Below, piece by piece: positions 25,927 through 33,930 of a stretch of DNA of 64,000 bases. Source of the DNA: CAZAPG01 sp964486935 (GTDB lineage: Bacteria; Chloroflexota; Anaerolineae; 4572-78; J111). The stretch covers positions 62,001-126,000 of the forward strand of contig CAZAPG010000013.1 in assembly GCA_964486935.1 (NCBI GenBank). The letters run 5' to 3'. Position 1 is the stretch's first letter. Each line of letters opens with the position of its first letter. The position numbers and the translations under genes were made by a program. The notes under the pieces are model-generated. The model was not told where the DNA came from. It saw only the letters and a program-made list of their open reading frames with translations, and made no database searches.

Positions 25927-26770
25927 GCGCGTGCTCCTCGCCCCCGCCGCAGCAGGTATCGCTAATAAACATAGTGCCGTTGGCGGTTTCAATCAAACGC
26001 ATGCTGCCGCTGTAAGCCTGGCTCAACAACTCGGCAGTAAATACCTGGCCGGCCTGCCCCAGGGCAATCATTTTTTGGTTGATGAGCATCAGGCGGTCAA
26101 AATGTTCGGCGGCCAGATTCAGGTCGTGGGTGGCCACCATCACCGTTACCTGATGCCGCCGCAGCGCTTCCAGAATGTCAAAAATGCCCTCCTGCGACCT
26201 GACATCCAGGCCGGTGAACGGCTCATCCATCAGCATCAGTTCCGCTTCCTGGGCCAGGGCGCGGGCAATAAAAACGCGCTGCTGCTGCCCGCCCGATAGC
26301 TCGCCAATCTGGCGTTTGGCTAAATGGGCCATGCCAACCAACTCAAGCGACTGCTCGACACGCTGCCAATCCTGGCGTTTGGGTTGTTTGAACAGACCCA
26401 GCCGGCCCACGCGCCCCATCATCACCACATCGGCCACGCTGACCGGAAATTTCCAATCAACTTCGCTGCGCTGGGGCACGTAAGCAATGCAGATATGCTC
26501 GCCGGGGGCGTGTCCAAACACGTCAACCTGGCCGCGGGTGGGGGTCAACACCCCGGCAATAACGTTGAATAATGTGCTTTTGCCGGCTCCGTTTGGGCCA
26601 ATTACGGCGACCCGCTCGCCCTGCCGCAACTCAAAAGAGATGTCATCGAGAGCGATGATACTATTGAATTTTACCGAGACATTCCTTAACTCCAGAATGG
26701 GCCGGGTTACATCGTGTTTGGGTGGTATGGGGCGAGTTCCTGTTGCCGTTTTGGTTTGAGCCAGTTCCAT
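25919..26770 (-). CDS. znuC: Zinc/manganese ABC transporter ATP-binding protein
   Basis: A 283-residue ABC ATPase: Walker A GPNGAGKST, Q-loop in YVPQRSEVDWKFPVSV (very typical of Zn/Mn/Fe importers), signature LSGGQQQRV, Walker B LMLMDEPFTGLD, H-loop VATHDLN. The C-terminus carries a short metal-binding-looking tail, CCGGGEEHAHG, with two Cys and two His. The first 20 residues are an extension before the ABC domain; the start may be further in. Lies between the binding protein and permease genes. The metal cannot be decided between zinc and manganese from this subunit. Confidence 0.93.
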   Translation of the reverse strand: MELAQTKTATGTRPIPPKHDVTRPILELRNVSVKFNSIIALDDISFELRQGERVAVIGPNGAGKSTLFNVIAGVLTPTRGQVDVFGHAPGEHICIAYVPQRSEVDWKFPVSVADVVMMGRVGRLGLFKQPKRQDWQRVEQSLELVGMAHLAKRQIGELSGGQQQRVFIARALAQEAELMLMDEPFTGLDVRSQEGIFDILEALRRHQVTVMVATHDLNLAAEHFDRLMLINQKMIALGQAGQVFTAELLSQAYSGSMRLIETANGTMFISDTCCGGGEEHAHG

Positions 26771-26824
26771 AATATTTTCCTTTGTGGCTGTCTGTGGGCC
26801 AAAAATTTTCGCGTTCTGCGCGTC

Positions 26825-27883
26825 TTATTTTAACGCCTGAACGATAGCGGTGGTATTGTAGCGAATATAATCCAGATAGGTTTCGGCGCCGCTGCCCGGC
26901 TGGCCCAGTGAGCCGGTGTAGAGCGGCACCAGTTGAACACCGGTATCTTCGGCCATACGCTCGGCCAGCACCGGATTTACCGTAGAGCCGACAAAAATAG
27001 CTTTGACTCCATAGTCGGCGATAGTCTGTTGTAACCGGGCCACCTCCTGCGCCGACGGTTCGGCATTGGTGCTAAAATTGGGAATGACCGCCCCAATTAA
27101 TTCCAGGCCGTACCGGTCGGCAAAGTAGCCAAAGGTCTCGTGGTCGCTGACCAGTTTGCGATTTTCGGCCGGAACGTTTTCGATTTGCTGCTTGACCCAC
27201 TGATCCAGTTGGGCCAGTTGGGTTTGATAATTTTGAGCGTTGGTTTGGTACGTATCGGCGTGGGCCGGGTCAAGCTGGCTCAAGGCGTAGGCAATGTTTT
27301 CAACCATAATCACGGCATTGGCCGGCGTAACCCAAATGTGCGGATCGACCCCCTCGTGAGCATGCTCTTCAGCTTCTTCCCCCTCATGCGCCTCCTCTTC
27401 CGCGTGGCCGCCAGCCGGCTCTTCTGCAAACTCTCGCGCTGCCACGTTGGCCGAAACAGCCACAACCGTCGCCTTTCCCCCGGAATTTTCAATCAATTTC
27501 TGCAAAAACGTTTCCAGATTCAACCCGTTGATAAACACAACATGGGCATCGGCTACGGCGGCGGCATCTTTTGGCGCCGGCGAAAAATTATGCGGGTCTG
27601 CGCCAATGGGCAACATAGTGGTTAGCTCAATCAAATCGCCGCCAACGTTGCCAACCATATCGCCAATAATGTTGGTAGTGGCTACTACCTTGAGCTTTTC
27701 ATTGGCCCCCAGCGATACCGGGGCAAGTTCTACCGCTTCGGCAACGTGTTCTTCCTCAACAACAGCATTGCCGGATTTCTGGCCTTCTGCATCTTGGGCC
27801 GCTTGAGAAGCGCACTGCGCGGCCACCAATAGCAAGGCGCTCAAAATAACCAGCACAGAAAATATTTTAGTTTGGGTAGACAT
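26825..27883 (-). CDS. znuA: Metal ABC transporter substrate-binding lipoprotein (ZnuA-like)
   Basis: 352 residues: lipoprotein signal ending LLLVAAQC, then a cluster A-I metal-binding protein. Metal ligands expected in the family are present: His in GADPHNFSP, the region DPHIWVTP after the loop, SDHETFGYFADRYGL, and a late Asp. Between them is a His/Glu-rich loop (about residues 163-187, with GHAEEEAHEGEE and EEHAHEG), a hallmark of zinc-specific ZnuA proteins where it acts as a metal trap. The ATG at 27883 has AGAGGG upstream. First gene of the operon; upstream are two perfect Fur-family-type palindromes, so repression by a Zur-like protein when metal is plentiful is likely. Zinc is the best guess. 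Confidence 0.92.
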   Translation of the reverse strand: MSTQTKIFSVLVILSALLLVAAQCASQAAQDAEGQKSGNAVVEEEHVAEAVELAPVSLGANEKLKVVATTNIIGDMVGNVGGDLIELTTMLPIGADPHNFSPAPKDAAAVADAHVVFINGLNLETFLQKLIENSGGKATVVAVSANVAAREFAEEPAGGHAEEEAHEGEEAEEHAHEGVDPHIWVTPANAVIMVENIAYALSQLDPAHADTYQTNAQNYQTQLAQLDQWVKQQIENVPAENRKLVSDHETFGYFADRYGLELIGAVIPNFSTNAEPSAQEVARLQQTIADYGVKAIFVGSTVNPVLAERMAEDTGVQLVPLYTGSLGQPGSGAETYLDYIRYNTTAIVQALK

Positions 27884-28013
27884 GTTAATCCCTCTTTCTA
27901 AATGAGACAAATTTTCAACTAAAGGCAGATGAAAATAATCTGTGGGTAGAATTAATGAACGATACTTTTAAAATGGCTCCCAAAAAACGCGCTGTTTCTG
28001 ACCCCTCCAATGA

Positions 28014-28046
28014 AGACCTCAAAGGTATTTGAAACCTTTGAGGTCT
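28014..28046. repeat. Perfect 13-bp-stem hairpin in the znuA leader
   Basis: AGACCTCAAAGGT (28014-28026), 7-base loop, ACCTTTGAGGTCT (28034-28046). No U-tract follows on either strand, so it is not a standard terminator. It would lie in the 5' leader of the znuACB mRNA if transcription starts near the palindromes upstream. Confidence 0.65.
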
Positions 28047-28071
28047 GGAGTAGCTCCTAAACAATCGCTTG

Positions 28072-28094
28072 TAAATGAGACTTTATCTCATTTA
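28072..28094. promoter_or_regulatory. Fur-family-type operator, site 1
   Basis: TAAATGAGA, CTTTA, TCTCATTTA: perfect 9-bp arms around five bases. The TGAGA-N5-TCTCA core matches the 7-1-7 geometry of Fur/Zur boxes. Lies about 190 bp upstream of znuA. Confidence 0.7.
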
Positions 28095-28126
28095 CTGGTT
28101 AAAGAATAAGGCAAAATTTGCGGTTT

Positions 28127-28151
28127 ATAATTGAGATTTCTTCTCAATTAT
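28127..28151. promoter_or_regulatory. Fur-family-type operator, site 2
   Basis: ATAATTGAGA, TTTCT, TCTCAATTAT: perfect 10-bp arms around five bases, same TGAGA-N5-TCTCA core as site 1 and centred 56 bp from it. On the minus strand it overlaps a TATAAA-like -10. Confidence 0.72.
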
Positions 28152-28202
28152 GGATTTGTTTTATTTTTTGTCAAATCTGGGGCAAGGATGTTGAATTTGA
28201 CG

Positions 28203-29123
28203 CTAAAGCTGCGAGAGGCGTCTGATTTTGGGTAGTTTGATTCGGCCAACGGTTAGCAATACGCCGGCCAGCACGGCGGCGCCCCCCACAAGCTGCCGGG
28301 GCGTGGGCCACACGTCGAACAAAAACATGGTCCAGCCAATGGCGGCCACCGGGCTGAGCGTCAAAATAATGGTGTGCAGGCTTAAGTTCAACCGGCGCAG
28401 CGCCAGGTAATACAGCCCCCGGCTGATGGTAATATCTAGCGTGCCGGCCAAAATTAGCAGCAGCCAGGCCTGCCAGCCCGGCCAAACCAGTACGCCCTGC
28501 CCAATGCCAAATAAAAACAAGAATCCGGTGGTGCAGATGAGTCGAAACAGAAAAAAATCGGCCAGGCCGATATTGGCGCTGTAACGTTTAACCAGGGCCG
28601 CATGAAGGGCATAGGCAAAGGTTGAAATCAGCACCAGCAGGCTGCCCAGGCGCAGATAATCGCCCGGTTGAAAGGAGATGATGAAAACCCCGGCAATGGC
28701 GATAACCGCTCCCATAAGCTGCCAGCGGGTGAAACGCTCGCGCAGCCAGATAAGCCCCAACCCCACCCCAAACAATATTGACATTTTGCTCAGCAGCGAG
28801 GCCGTGCCGGGGTCAATAAAGGCCACCGAGGTGTAATTGAGGGCATTGCTGGTTGCCACTAAAAACCCAATCGCCAGAAAAAACCAGATGTGCCGGCGCA
28901 GCACCGCCCAGCGAATCTCGTCCCAGATGGTCAAAAAAACAGCCACCTGTACGGTGCCAATGGCCAGCACATACATGGCCGAGGTAGTGGGCGGCAGGTA
29001 GGGCAGCAACATACGAGCCAGAACAAAATGGAGGCTGTCAAAAATCAGCAACAGCAAAACAATCAGAGGGGTGTTTTCAAGGCGCGCCGGTTGGGAGGCA
29101 AGCGCCAGTGGTTTGTTGCTCAA
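28203..29123 (-). CDS. EamA/DMT family transporter
   Basis: A 306-residue polytopic membrane protein with about ten hydrophobic helices arranged as two EamA repeats (each about 130 residues). Features of the drug/metabolite transporter superfamily: a basic LRRHIWFFLAIGFLVATSNA turn, FIDPGTASLLSKMSILFGV, and in the second repeat TLDITISRGLYYLALRR followed by LTLSPVAAIGWTMFLFDVWP. The start is a TTG at 29123 with CGGAGA upstream; sequence before it is not hydrophobic in a family-like way. Members export amino acids, nucleosides or other metabolites; the substrate is unknown. It diverges from eutB, so a link to the ectoine locus is possible but unproven. Confidence 0.85.
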   Translation of the reverse strand: MSNKPLALASQPARLENTPLIVLLLLIFDSLHFVLARMLLPYLPPTTSAMYVLAIGTVQVAVFLTIWDEIRWAVLRRHIWFFLAIGFLVATSNALNYTSVAFIDPGTASLLSKMSILFGVGLGLIWLRERFTRWQLMGAVIAIAGVFIISFQPGDYLRLGSLLVLISTFAYALHAALVKRYSANIGLADFFLFRLICTTGFLFLFGIGQGVLVWPGWQAWLLLILAGTLDITISRGLYYLALRRLNLSLHTIILTLSPVAAIGWTMFLFDVWPTPRQLVGGAAVLAGVLLTVGRIKLPKIRRLSQL

Positions 29124-29191
29124 TGTTTTTCTCCGGGCCAACAAAATAAAAAATGATAATATCACGTTTTGCCGGTGGGTCAATAAGGCGC

Positions 29192-29220
29192 TTGCAAAAG
29201 CCAGTTATAACGATTACAAT
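29192..29220 (+). promoter_or_regulatory. Promoter of eutB-usp operon
   Basis: TTGCAA (29192-29197), 17-base spacer, TACAAT (29215-29220). Transcription would begin about 15 bases before the eutB ATG, just ahead of its GGAGGTG ribosome site. Confidence 0.6.
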
Positions 29221-29241
29221 CAGCCCCGGAGGTGAATATTT

Positions 29242-30231
29242 ATGACTATAACCGGCATTACCTTGCAGGATATTTACCTGGCCCGGCAAACCATTGCCCC
29301 TATCGCCAAAAAAACGCCGTTACTCAAATCGACCCCTCTGAGCGAGCGAGCCGGGGCGGCGGTGTATCTAAAACTGGAGACGATGCAGGAAATCGGCGCA
29401 TTCAAGGTGCGGGGCGCGGCCAACAAAATTCTCAACCTGTTACCGGCGCAGCAACAAAAAGGCGTGGTAACGGCCTCGACCGGCAACCATGGGCGCGCCG
29501 TGGCCTACGTGTCGCAACAGTTGGGCCTTAATGCCGCCGTTTGCATTTCTGAGCGAGTGCCCCGCAACAAGGTTGAGGCCCTGCGCCGGCTGCGGGCCGA
29601 AGTAGTCATCCACGGCCAGAGCCAGGACGAGGCCGAAGCGCGCGCCCGCCAGATTGAGCAGGAACGCGGGGCCGCGATGATTCCTCCCTTTGACGACCCG
29701 CACATCATCGCCGGGCAGGGAACTATTGGCCTGGAACTGCTGGAGGAACTGCCCCAAATTGACGCCGCGCTGGTGCCCCTTTCCGGCGGCGGGCTGATTG
29801 CCGGCATTGCTCTGGCGCTCAAATCGGCCAACCCCCACATTCGGGTTATTGGCCTGTCGATGGAGCGGGCGGCGGTGATGTACCACAGTTTGCAGGCCGG
29901 CCAACCCGTCCAGATGCCGGAAGAGGCTACCCTGGCCGACAGCCTGCAAGGGGGCATTGGCCTGAACAACCGCTACACCTTTCGGCTGGTCCAACAATAT
30001 GTTGATGATATCATTTTGCTATCCGAAGCAGAAATTGCGGCGGGGATGGCCTACGCCTTTTTAGAGCATCATCTGGTGTTAGAAGGGGCCGGCGCTGTGG
30101 GCGTGGCCGCGCTGCTGCATCAAAAAATTGCCAACCCCGGCAACCATGTGGCCCTGATACTCAGCGGCGGCAATGTTGACATGCCAACCTTGCTGGAGGT
30201 TACGCAAGAGTATCAAAAGATTGGAGATTAG
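29242..30231 (+). CDS. eutB: PLP-dependent dehydratase, hydroxyectoine utilisation EutB-like
   Basis: 329 residues of the fold-type II threonine/serine dehydratase family. The Schiff-base Lys is in EIGAFKVRGA; most threonine dehydratases have TGSFKxRGA, while IGAFK is characteristic of EutB. Also present: ASTGNHGRAVAY (phosphate/substrate loop) and the Gly-rich VPLSGGGLIAGIA. There is no C-terminal ACT domain, as expected for EutB and for catabolic enzymes. EutB acts on the hydroxylated intermediate of 5-hydroxyectoine breakdown, working with EutC. ATG has GGAGGTG seven bases upstream. The next gene begins three bases after the stop. The assignment rests on motif plus neighbours (eutC, ehuABCD, doeA, doeB); a plain serine/threonine ammonia-lyase is the alternative. 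Confidence 0.82.
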   Translation: MTITGITLQDIYLARQTIAPIAKKTPLLKSTPLSERAGAAVYLKLETMQEIGAFKVRGAANKILNLLPAQQQKGVVTASTGNHGRAVAYVSQQLGLNAAVCISERVPRNKVEALRRLRAEVVIHGQSQDEAEARARQIEQERGAAMIPPFDDPHIIAGQGTIGLELLEELPQIDAALVPLSGGGLIAGIALALKSANPHIRVIGLSMERAAVMYHSLQAGQPVQMPEEATLADSLQGGIGLNNRYTFRLVQQYVDDIILLSEAEIAAGMAYAFLEHHLVLEGAGAVGVAALLHQKIANPGNHVALILSGGNVDMPTLLEVTQEYQKIGD

Positions 30232-30234
30232 CGC

Positions 30235-31983
30235 TTGGAAATTGACCCAAACTCCCCCCAGTTTTTGGACGCTATGCGAGACTTCCGGCGGGCGCGGCAG
30301 CGAGCCGTTTTTGAAAATATTATGGCCTACCTCACCGGCAAATCCGCCGACCTGCTGGCCTACGATGACGTGCGCGAGCAGCTCAAAGCCGGAAAATCGG
30401 TTACGCGGGGGTTACAAGAGATTCCCCTGGACGCCATTGTGGGCAGCGCCGGTCGCTACACCGATTTTACCCGCAGCTTTTTGCCCCGCACCGAAAACAG
30501 CCAGCATCGCTGGGCCGAGGTGAAAGCAGCCATTGAGGCCATGGGTGAAATTCCGCCCATCATCGTTTACAAAATTGACCAATCCTACTTTGTGCTGGAT
30601 GGCAATCATCGGGTGTCGATTGCCCGGCAGTTGGGCAAAACGCACATTCCGGCCTATGTTACCGAGATTCAAACCGACGTGCCCCTTTCGCCCGATGTGC
30701 AGCCCGACGAGTTGATTTGCAAAGCCCGCTATGCTGAATTTTTAGAGCAGACCTGCCTCAAGCAATATCGCCCCGAAGCCAATTTAGAGGTAACGGCCCC
30801 CGGTCAATACCGGTTGCTTGAAGAGCAAATTGATTTTCACCATCATTGGCTTGAGCAAAAAAAGGGGCGAGAAATTCCCTACCGGCAAGCCGTAACCCAC
30901 TGGTATGATAAAGTCTACCTGCCGGTCATTCACATTATCCGGGCGCGCGGCATTTTGCGATACTTTCCGCACCGCACCGAAACCGATTTGTACGTGTGGA
31001 TTTTTCAACATCAGGAGGAATTGAAGAACTGCCTGGGCTGGGAGGTTGACCCCGCCGCCGCCGCCAACGACCTGGTGACGCAATTCAGCCACCGGCCCCG
31101 GCAAATCTTCCGGCGGGTCAAAGAAAAATTAATCGACGCGCTGACGCCCGATCCATTGGAGGCCGGGCCGCCGCCCGGCCAGTGGCGCAAAGAGCTGCTG
31201 CCGACCCATCACACCAGCCATCTTTTTGTTGACACCCTCTGCCTGGTGCCGCTTCGCAACCACCAGCCGGTGTGGCAGGCTGTTGAGCAGGCCGCCATTG
31301 TGGCGCAGCGCGAGGCAGGCCGGCTACACGGGCTGCACGTGCCCTCTGCCCGCCAAAAAGATAGCCGGGCAGCGCAGCGGCTGCAAGCAGAATTTGAGCG
31401 GCGCTGCCAGGCGGCCAACATTTCCGGCGAGTTAGCCATTGAAACAGGCAACGCCACTCGCAAACTGTGCGACCGCGCCCGCTGGGCCGATTTGGTGGTG
31501 GTTACAATTTCTCAGCCGCCCCGGCCCCGGCCCCTGGCCCGCCTGAGTTCCGACTTTGGCACGCTCGTCCGGCGCTGCCCCCGGCCGGTGCTGGCCGTGC
31601 CGGGCAGCGTGTCCCCCCTGAACCGGGCGCTGCTGGCCTATGATGGCAGCCCCAAAGCCAACGAGGCCCTCTTTGTGGCCGCTTATCTGGCCGGCAAATG
31701 GCAAATTCCCCTGACGGTTGTTACCGTGCTGGAAAAAGACTACATTACTGCCGGCGCGCTGGCCCGCGCCCAACAATATCTTGAGTCTCGCCATGTGGCA
31801 GCCGATTTTACGCAGGCCGAAGGCGTTATTGCCCAGGCCATCATCAATACCGCCGAGCGCCACGAGTCTGATTTTATTATTATGGGCGGCTACGGCTTTA
31901 ACCCGGTGATGGAAGTGGTGCTGGGCAGCGAGGTTGACGAAATTTTGCGGGCCAAACGCTGGCCGGTGCTGATTTGCCGCTGA
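30235..31983 (+). CDS. ParB-like domain fused to two universal-stress-protein domains
   Basis: 582 residues. The N-terminal part (about 1-135) has a ParB/Srx-like motif, FVLDGNHRVSIARQLG (about 120-135). A middle helical region (about 140-310) is of unknown fold. The C-terminal 240 residues hold two UspA-like domains: a weak one ending CPRPVLAVPG, and a clear one from LLAYDGSPKANEAL to the ATP-binding-type stretch IIMGGYGFNPVMEVVLGSEVDE, split by VTVVLEKDY-like core strands. The TTG start (30235) has GGAG eight bases upstream. In Ruegeria and relatives a usp gene lies within the ectoine uptake/catabolism operon, so a UspA-type gene directly after eutB fits. The ParB-like fusion is unusual. 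Role unknown. Confidence 0.8.
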   Translation: MEIDPNSPQFLDAMRDFRRARQRAVFENIMAYLTGKSADLLAYDDVREQLKAGKSVTRGLQEIPLDAIVGSAGRYTDFTRSFLPRTENSQHRWAEVKAAIEAMGEIPPIIVYKIDQSYFVLDGNHRVSIARQLGKTHIPAYVTEIQTDVPLSPDVQPDELICKARYAEFLEQTCLKQYRPEANLEVTAPGQYRLLEEQIDFHHHWLEQKKGREIPYRQAVTHWYDKVYLPVIHIIRARGILRYFPHRTETDLYVWIFQHQEELKNCLGWEVDPAAAANDLVTQFSHRPRQIFRRVKEKLIDALTPDPLEAGPPPGQWRKELLPTHHTSHLFVDTLCLVPLRNHQPVWQAVEQAAIVAQREAGRLHGLHVPSARQKDSRAAQRLQAEFERRCQAANISGELAIETGNATRKLCDRARWADLVVVTISQPPRPRPLARLSSDFGTLVRRCPRPVLAVPGSVSPLNRALLAYDGSPKANEALFVAAYLAGKWQIPLTVVTVLEKDYITAGALARAQQYLESRHVAADFTQAEGVIAQAIINTAERHESDFIIMGGYGFNPVMEVVLGSEVDEILRAKRWPVLICR

Positions 31984-32973
31984 TTACGACTCAATCGGCA
32001 TGCCCAGCCCGGCTTTTTGCGCTTTTTGATAGGCCAGCAGGGCAATGGCCGTATCCTGCACGCCGGTGCCGGTCAGGTCGCAAATGGTAATTTGCTCATC
32101 ATTTTGACGCCCGGGGCTGCGCCCGGCGGTAATCTCGCCCAGTTCGGTAATTGGGTCATTTTCTGAAATAACGCCTGCTGCCAGGGCATGGTGTAGTTCG
32201 CCCAGCCGAAACGCCTGCGATTTCCGGTCGCAGACCAGCAGGTCGGCCCGGCCCAATGCGCCGGCGTGCAGTTCCTGCTTCTCTTCCGCATCAGACCCCA
32301 TAGCGGTGATGTGCAGGCCGGGGTGCAGCCATTCGGCTTTGAGGTAGGGTTGTTTGGCCGGCGTGGTGGTGACTACCAGCTCGCTGCCGCGCACTACGGC
32401 CTCGGCGCTACCGGCTTTGATAATTTCGACCCCCAACTCCGGCGTCATTTCCCGGATGTAGCGGTCAACTTTTTCAGCCGCGCGGCTGTAGACCAGCAGC
32501 CGGTTAAAGTTGCGCACCAGTTTGAGCGCCCGCATCTGAAAGCGGGCCTGCGCCCCGGCCCCGATGACGCCGGCGGTATCGAGCCGGGCTTTAGCCAGAT
32601 ATTTGGCGGCAATGGCTCCGGCGGCCCCGGTGCGCACATCGGTTAGATAGCCGTTGTCCAGCAGCAGCGCCTGCGGAAAGCCAATTTTGGCGCTGAGTAA
32701 AATCATCAACCCGCCCAGGCTGGGCAGCCCAAGTTTGTCATTATCAAAAAAGCCGGAAGACATTTTGACGGCAAAACTATCCAGCCCTTGCAGGTAGGCG
32801 GTTTTGATATCCACTTCGCCGTTGTTTTCGGGCACATCAACCCGCATAATGGGCGGCATGCTGGCTTTGCCATTGGCCAGGCGGGTAAAGCCATCCTCCA
32901 CAGCGGCCAGCGCCTCGTGGTCTATATTGACGCATTGCCGAATTTCGGCTTCGGTAAGAATGGTGATTTGCAT
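31984..32973 (-). CDS. eutC: Ornithine cyclodeaminase family enzyme, EutC-like
   Basis: 329 residues of the ornithine cyclodeaminase/mu-crystallin family, which binds NAD(H) and handles imines of amino acids. Visible: RVDVPENNGEVDIKTAYLQG, a conserved Lys in SFAVKMSSGF, LLDNGYLTDVRTGAAGA with the catalytic Asp/Arg region, the Rossmann loop AGVIGAGAQARFQM, and a C-terminal DLTGTGVQDTAIA. In ectoine users EutC acts with EutB on the hydroxyectoine branch. ATG has AGGAG upstream. It is the last gene of the long minus-strand group and meets the usp fusion gene stop-to-stop with no gap. Ornithine cyclodeaminase or alanine dehydrogenase would be the alternatives, but context favours EutC. Confidence 0.85.
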   Translation of the reverse strand: MQITILTEAEIRQCVNIDHEALAAVEDGFTRLANGKASMPPIMRVDVPENNGEVDIKTAYLQGLDSFAVKMSSGFFDNDKLGLPSLGGLMILLSAKIGFPQALLLDNGYLTDVRTGAAGAIAAKYLAKARLDTAGVIGAGAQARFQMRALKLVRNFNRLLVYSRAAEKVDRYIREMTPELGVEIIKAGSAEAVVRGSELVVTTTPAKQPYLKAEWLHPGLHITAMGSDAEEKQELHAGALGRADLLVCDRKSQAFRLGELHHALAAGVISENDPITELGEITAGRSPGRQNDEQITICDLTGTGVQDTAIALLAYQKAQKAGLGMPIES

Positions 32974-33029
32974 AGATGCTCCTGCTTTTTGTTGGCTCGG
33001 TTCCTGTGGAATTTAGGGGGCAGCGGCAA

Positions 33030-33083
33030 CGTGTTGCGTCTTGTGTATTCTGTTTACTCACGCAACACATAATACCCAATACG
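33030..33083. repeat. Intergenic inverted repeat, family 5 (GTGTTGCG)
   Basis: GTGTTGCG (33031-33038) pairs with CGCAACAC (33061-33068); flanking CTTGTGTATTCTG and ATAATACCCAATACG extend the symmetry loosely. Lies between ehuA and eutC. A distant relative may lie near 9829. Confidence 0.5.
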
Positions 33084-33144
33084 TTACATCATTGCTCAAT
33101 TATCCCAACCATGCTCTGCTGCTCTGCTTTAATAGACGGTCCTC

Positions 33145-33930
33145 CTAATGCCTCAACACCGCATTGAAGAAAGATTTGGTGCGCTCGTTTTGGGGGTTAT
33201 CAAAAATCTGTTTGGGCGGGCCTTGCTCAACCACCTGGCCTTTATCAAAAAAGACCACCCGGTCCGAAACCTCGCGGGCAAAGCCCATCTCATGCGTTAC
33301 CAGCAGCATGGCCATTTCGCCTTCTTCGGCCAGCTCGCGGATTACGTTGAGCACCTCGCCCACCAGTTCCGGGTCCAGCGCCGATGTCACCTCATCAAAC
33401 AGCATCACTTTGGGCCGCATGGCCAGAGCGCGGGCAATAGCCACCCGCTGCTTTTGGCCGCCCGATAACTGCGAAGGGTAGTGTTCCAGCTTGTCGCCCA
33501 ACCCAACTTTGTTGAGCAGTTCCACGGCGCGTTGCTCGGCGTCGCCTTTGGGCATTTTTAGCACGTGGATAGGCGCTTCGGTGACGTTGCGCAGGGCAGT
33601 CATATGCGGAAACAGGTTGAAGTGTTGAAAGACCATGCCAATTTTGCCGCGCACTTTGCGCAAGTGCTTCTCGTTGGCTTCAACCAGCTTGCCGTTGACT
33701 TCCCGATGCCACAGCGGTTCGCCATCAACCCAAATAACGCCATCGTTGGGCTTTTCAAGGGTCATCAACACCCGCAGAATGGTGGTTTTGCCGGAGCCGC
33801 TTGGCCCCACAATTGTTACCTTTTCAGCCGGAGCAACATCAAAATCCAGTTGGCGCAACACGGTCAATTCGCCAAAGGATTTGGTTACTTTTTCAAATTT
33901 TACAATGGGTTGTTGATTATTTCCTTGCAT
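33145..33930 (-). CDS. ehuA: Ectoine/hydroxyectoine ABC transporter ATP-binding protein
   Basis: A 261-residue ABC ATPase of the polar amino acid (PAAT) family. Walker A GPSGSGKTT, Q-loop GMVFQHFNLFPHMTAL, signature LSGGQKQRVAIARALA, Walker B VMLFDEVTSALDPELVGEVL, H-loop LLVTHEMGFA. In known EhuA proteins the same MVFQHFNLFPH and EVTSALDPELVGE segments occur. The ATG at 33930 has GGAG upstream and overlaps the end of ehuD by 14 bases. With ehuC, ehuD and the tandem EhuB protein it makes a full importer. By sequence alone it could serve other amino acids; the ectoine assignment is from the locus. Confidence 0.87.
   Translation of the reverse strand: MQGNNQQPIVKFEKVTKSFGELTVLRQLDFDVAPAEKVTIVGPSGSGKTTILRVLMTLEKPNDGVIWVDGEPLWHREVNGKLVEANEKHLRKVRGKIGMVFQHFNLFPHMTALRNVTEAPIHVLKMPKGDAEQRAVELLNKVGLGDKLEHYPSQLSGGQKQRVAIARALAMRPKVMLFDEVTSALDPELVGEVLNVIRELAEEGEMAMLLVTHEMGFAREVSDRVVFFDKGQVVEQGPPKQIFDNPQNERTKSFFNAVLRH

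Larger units (their letters stand above)
27884..28202. other. znuA upstream region, gene-free
   Basis: 319 bp between the end of the EamA gene and znuA on the same strand. Holds two Fur-family-type palindromes and a 13-bp-stem hairpin (listed separately). No clear -35/-10 pair was found on the minus strand, though TATAAA-like sequence overlaps the upstream palindrome. Confidence 0.5.

Noticed and set aside
29242..30231. Biosynthetic threonine dehydratase IlvA
   Set aside because: No ACT domain, the IGAFKVRGA motif is EutB-like, and no branched-chain amino acid genes are near.
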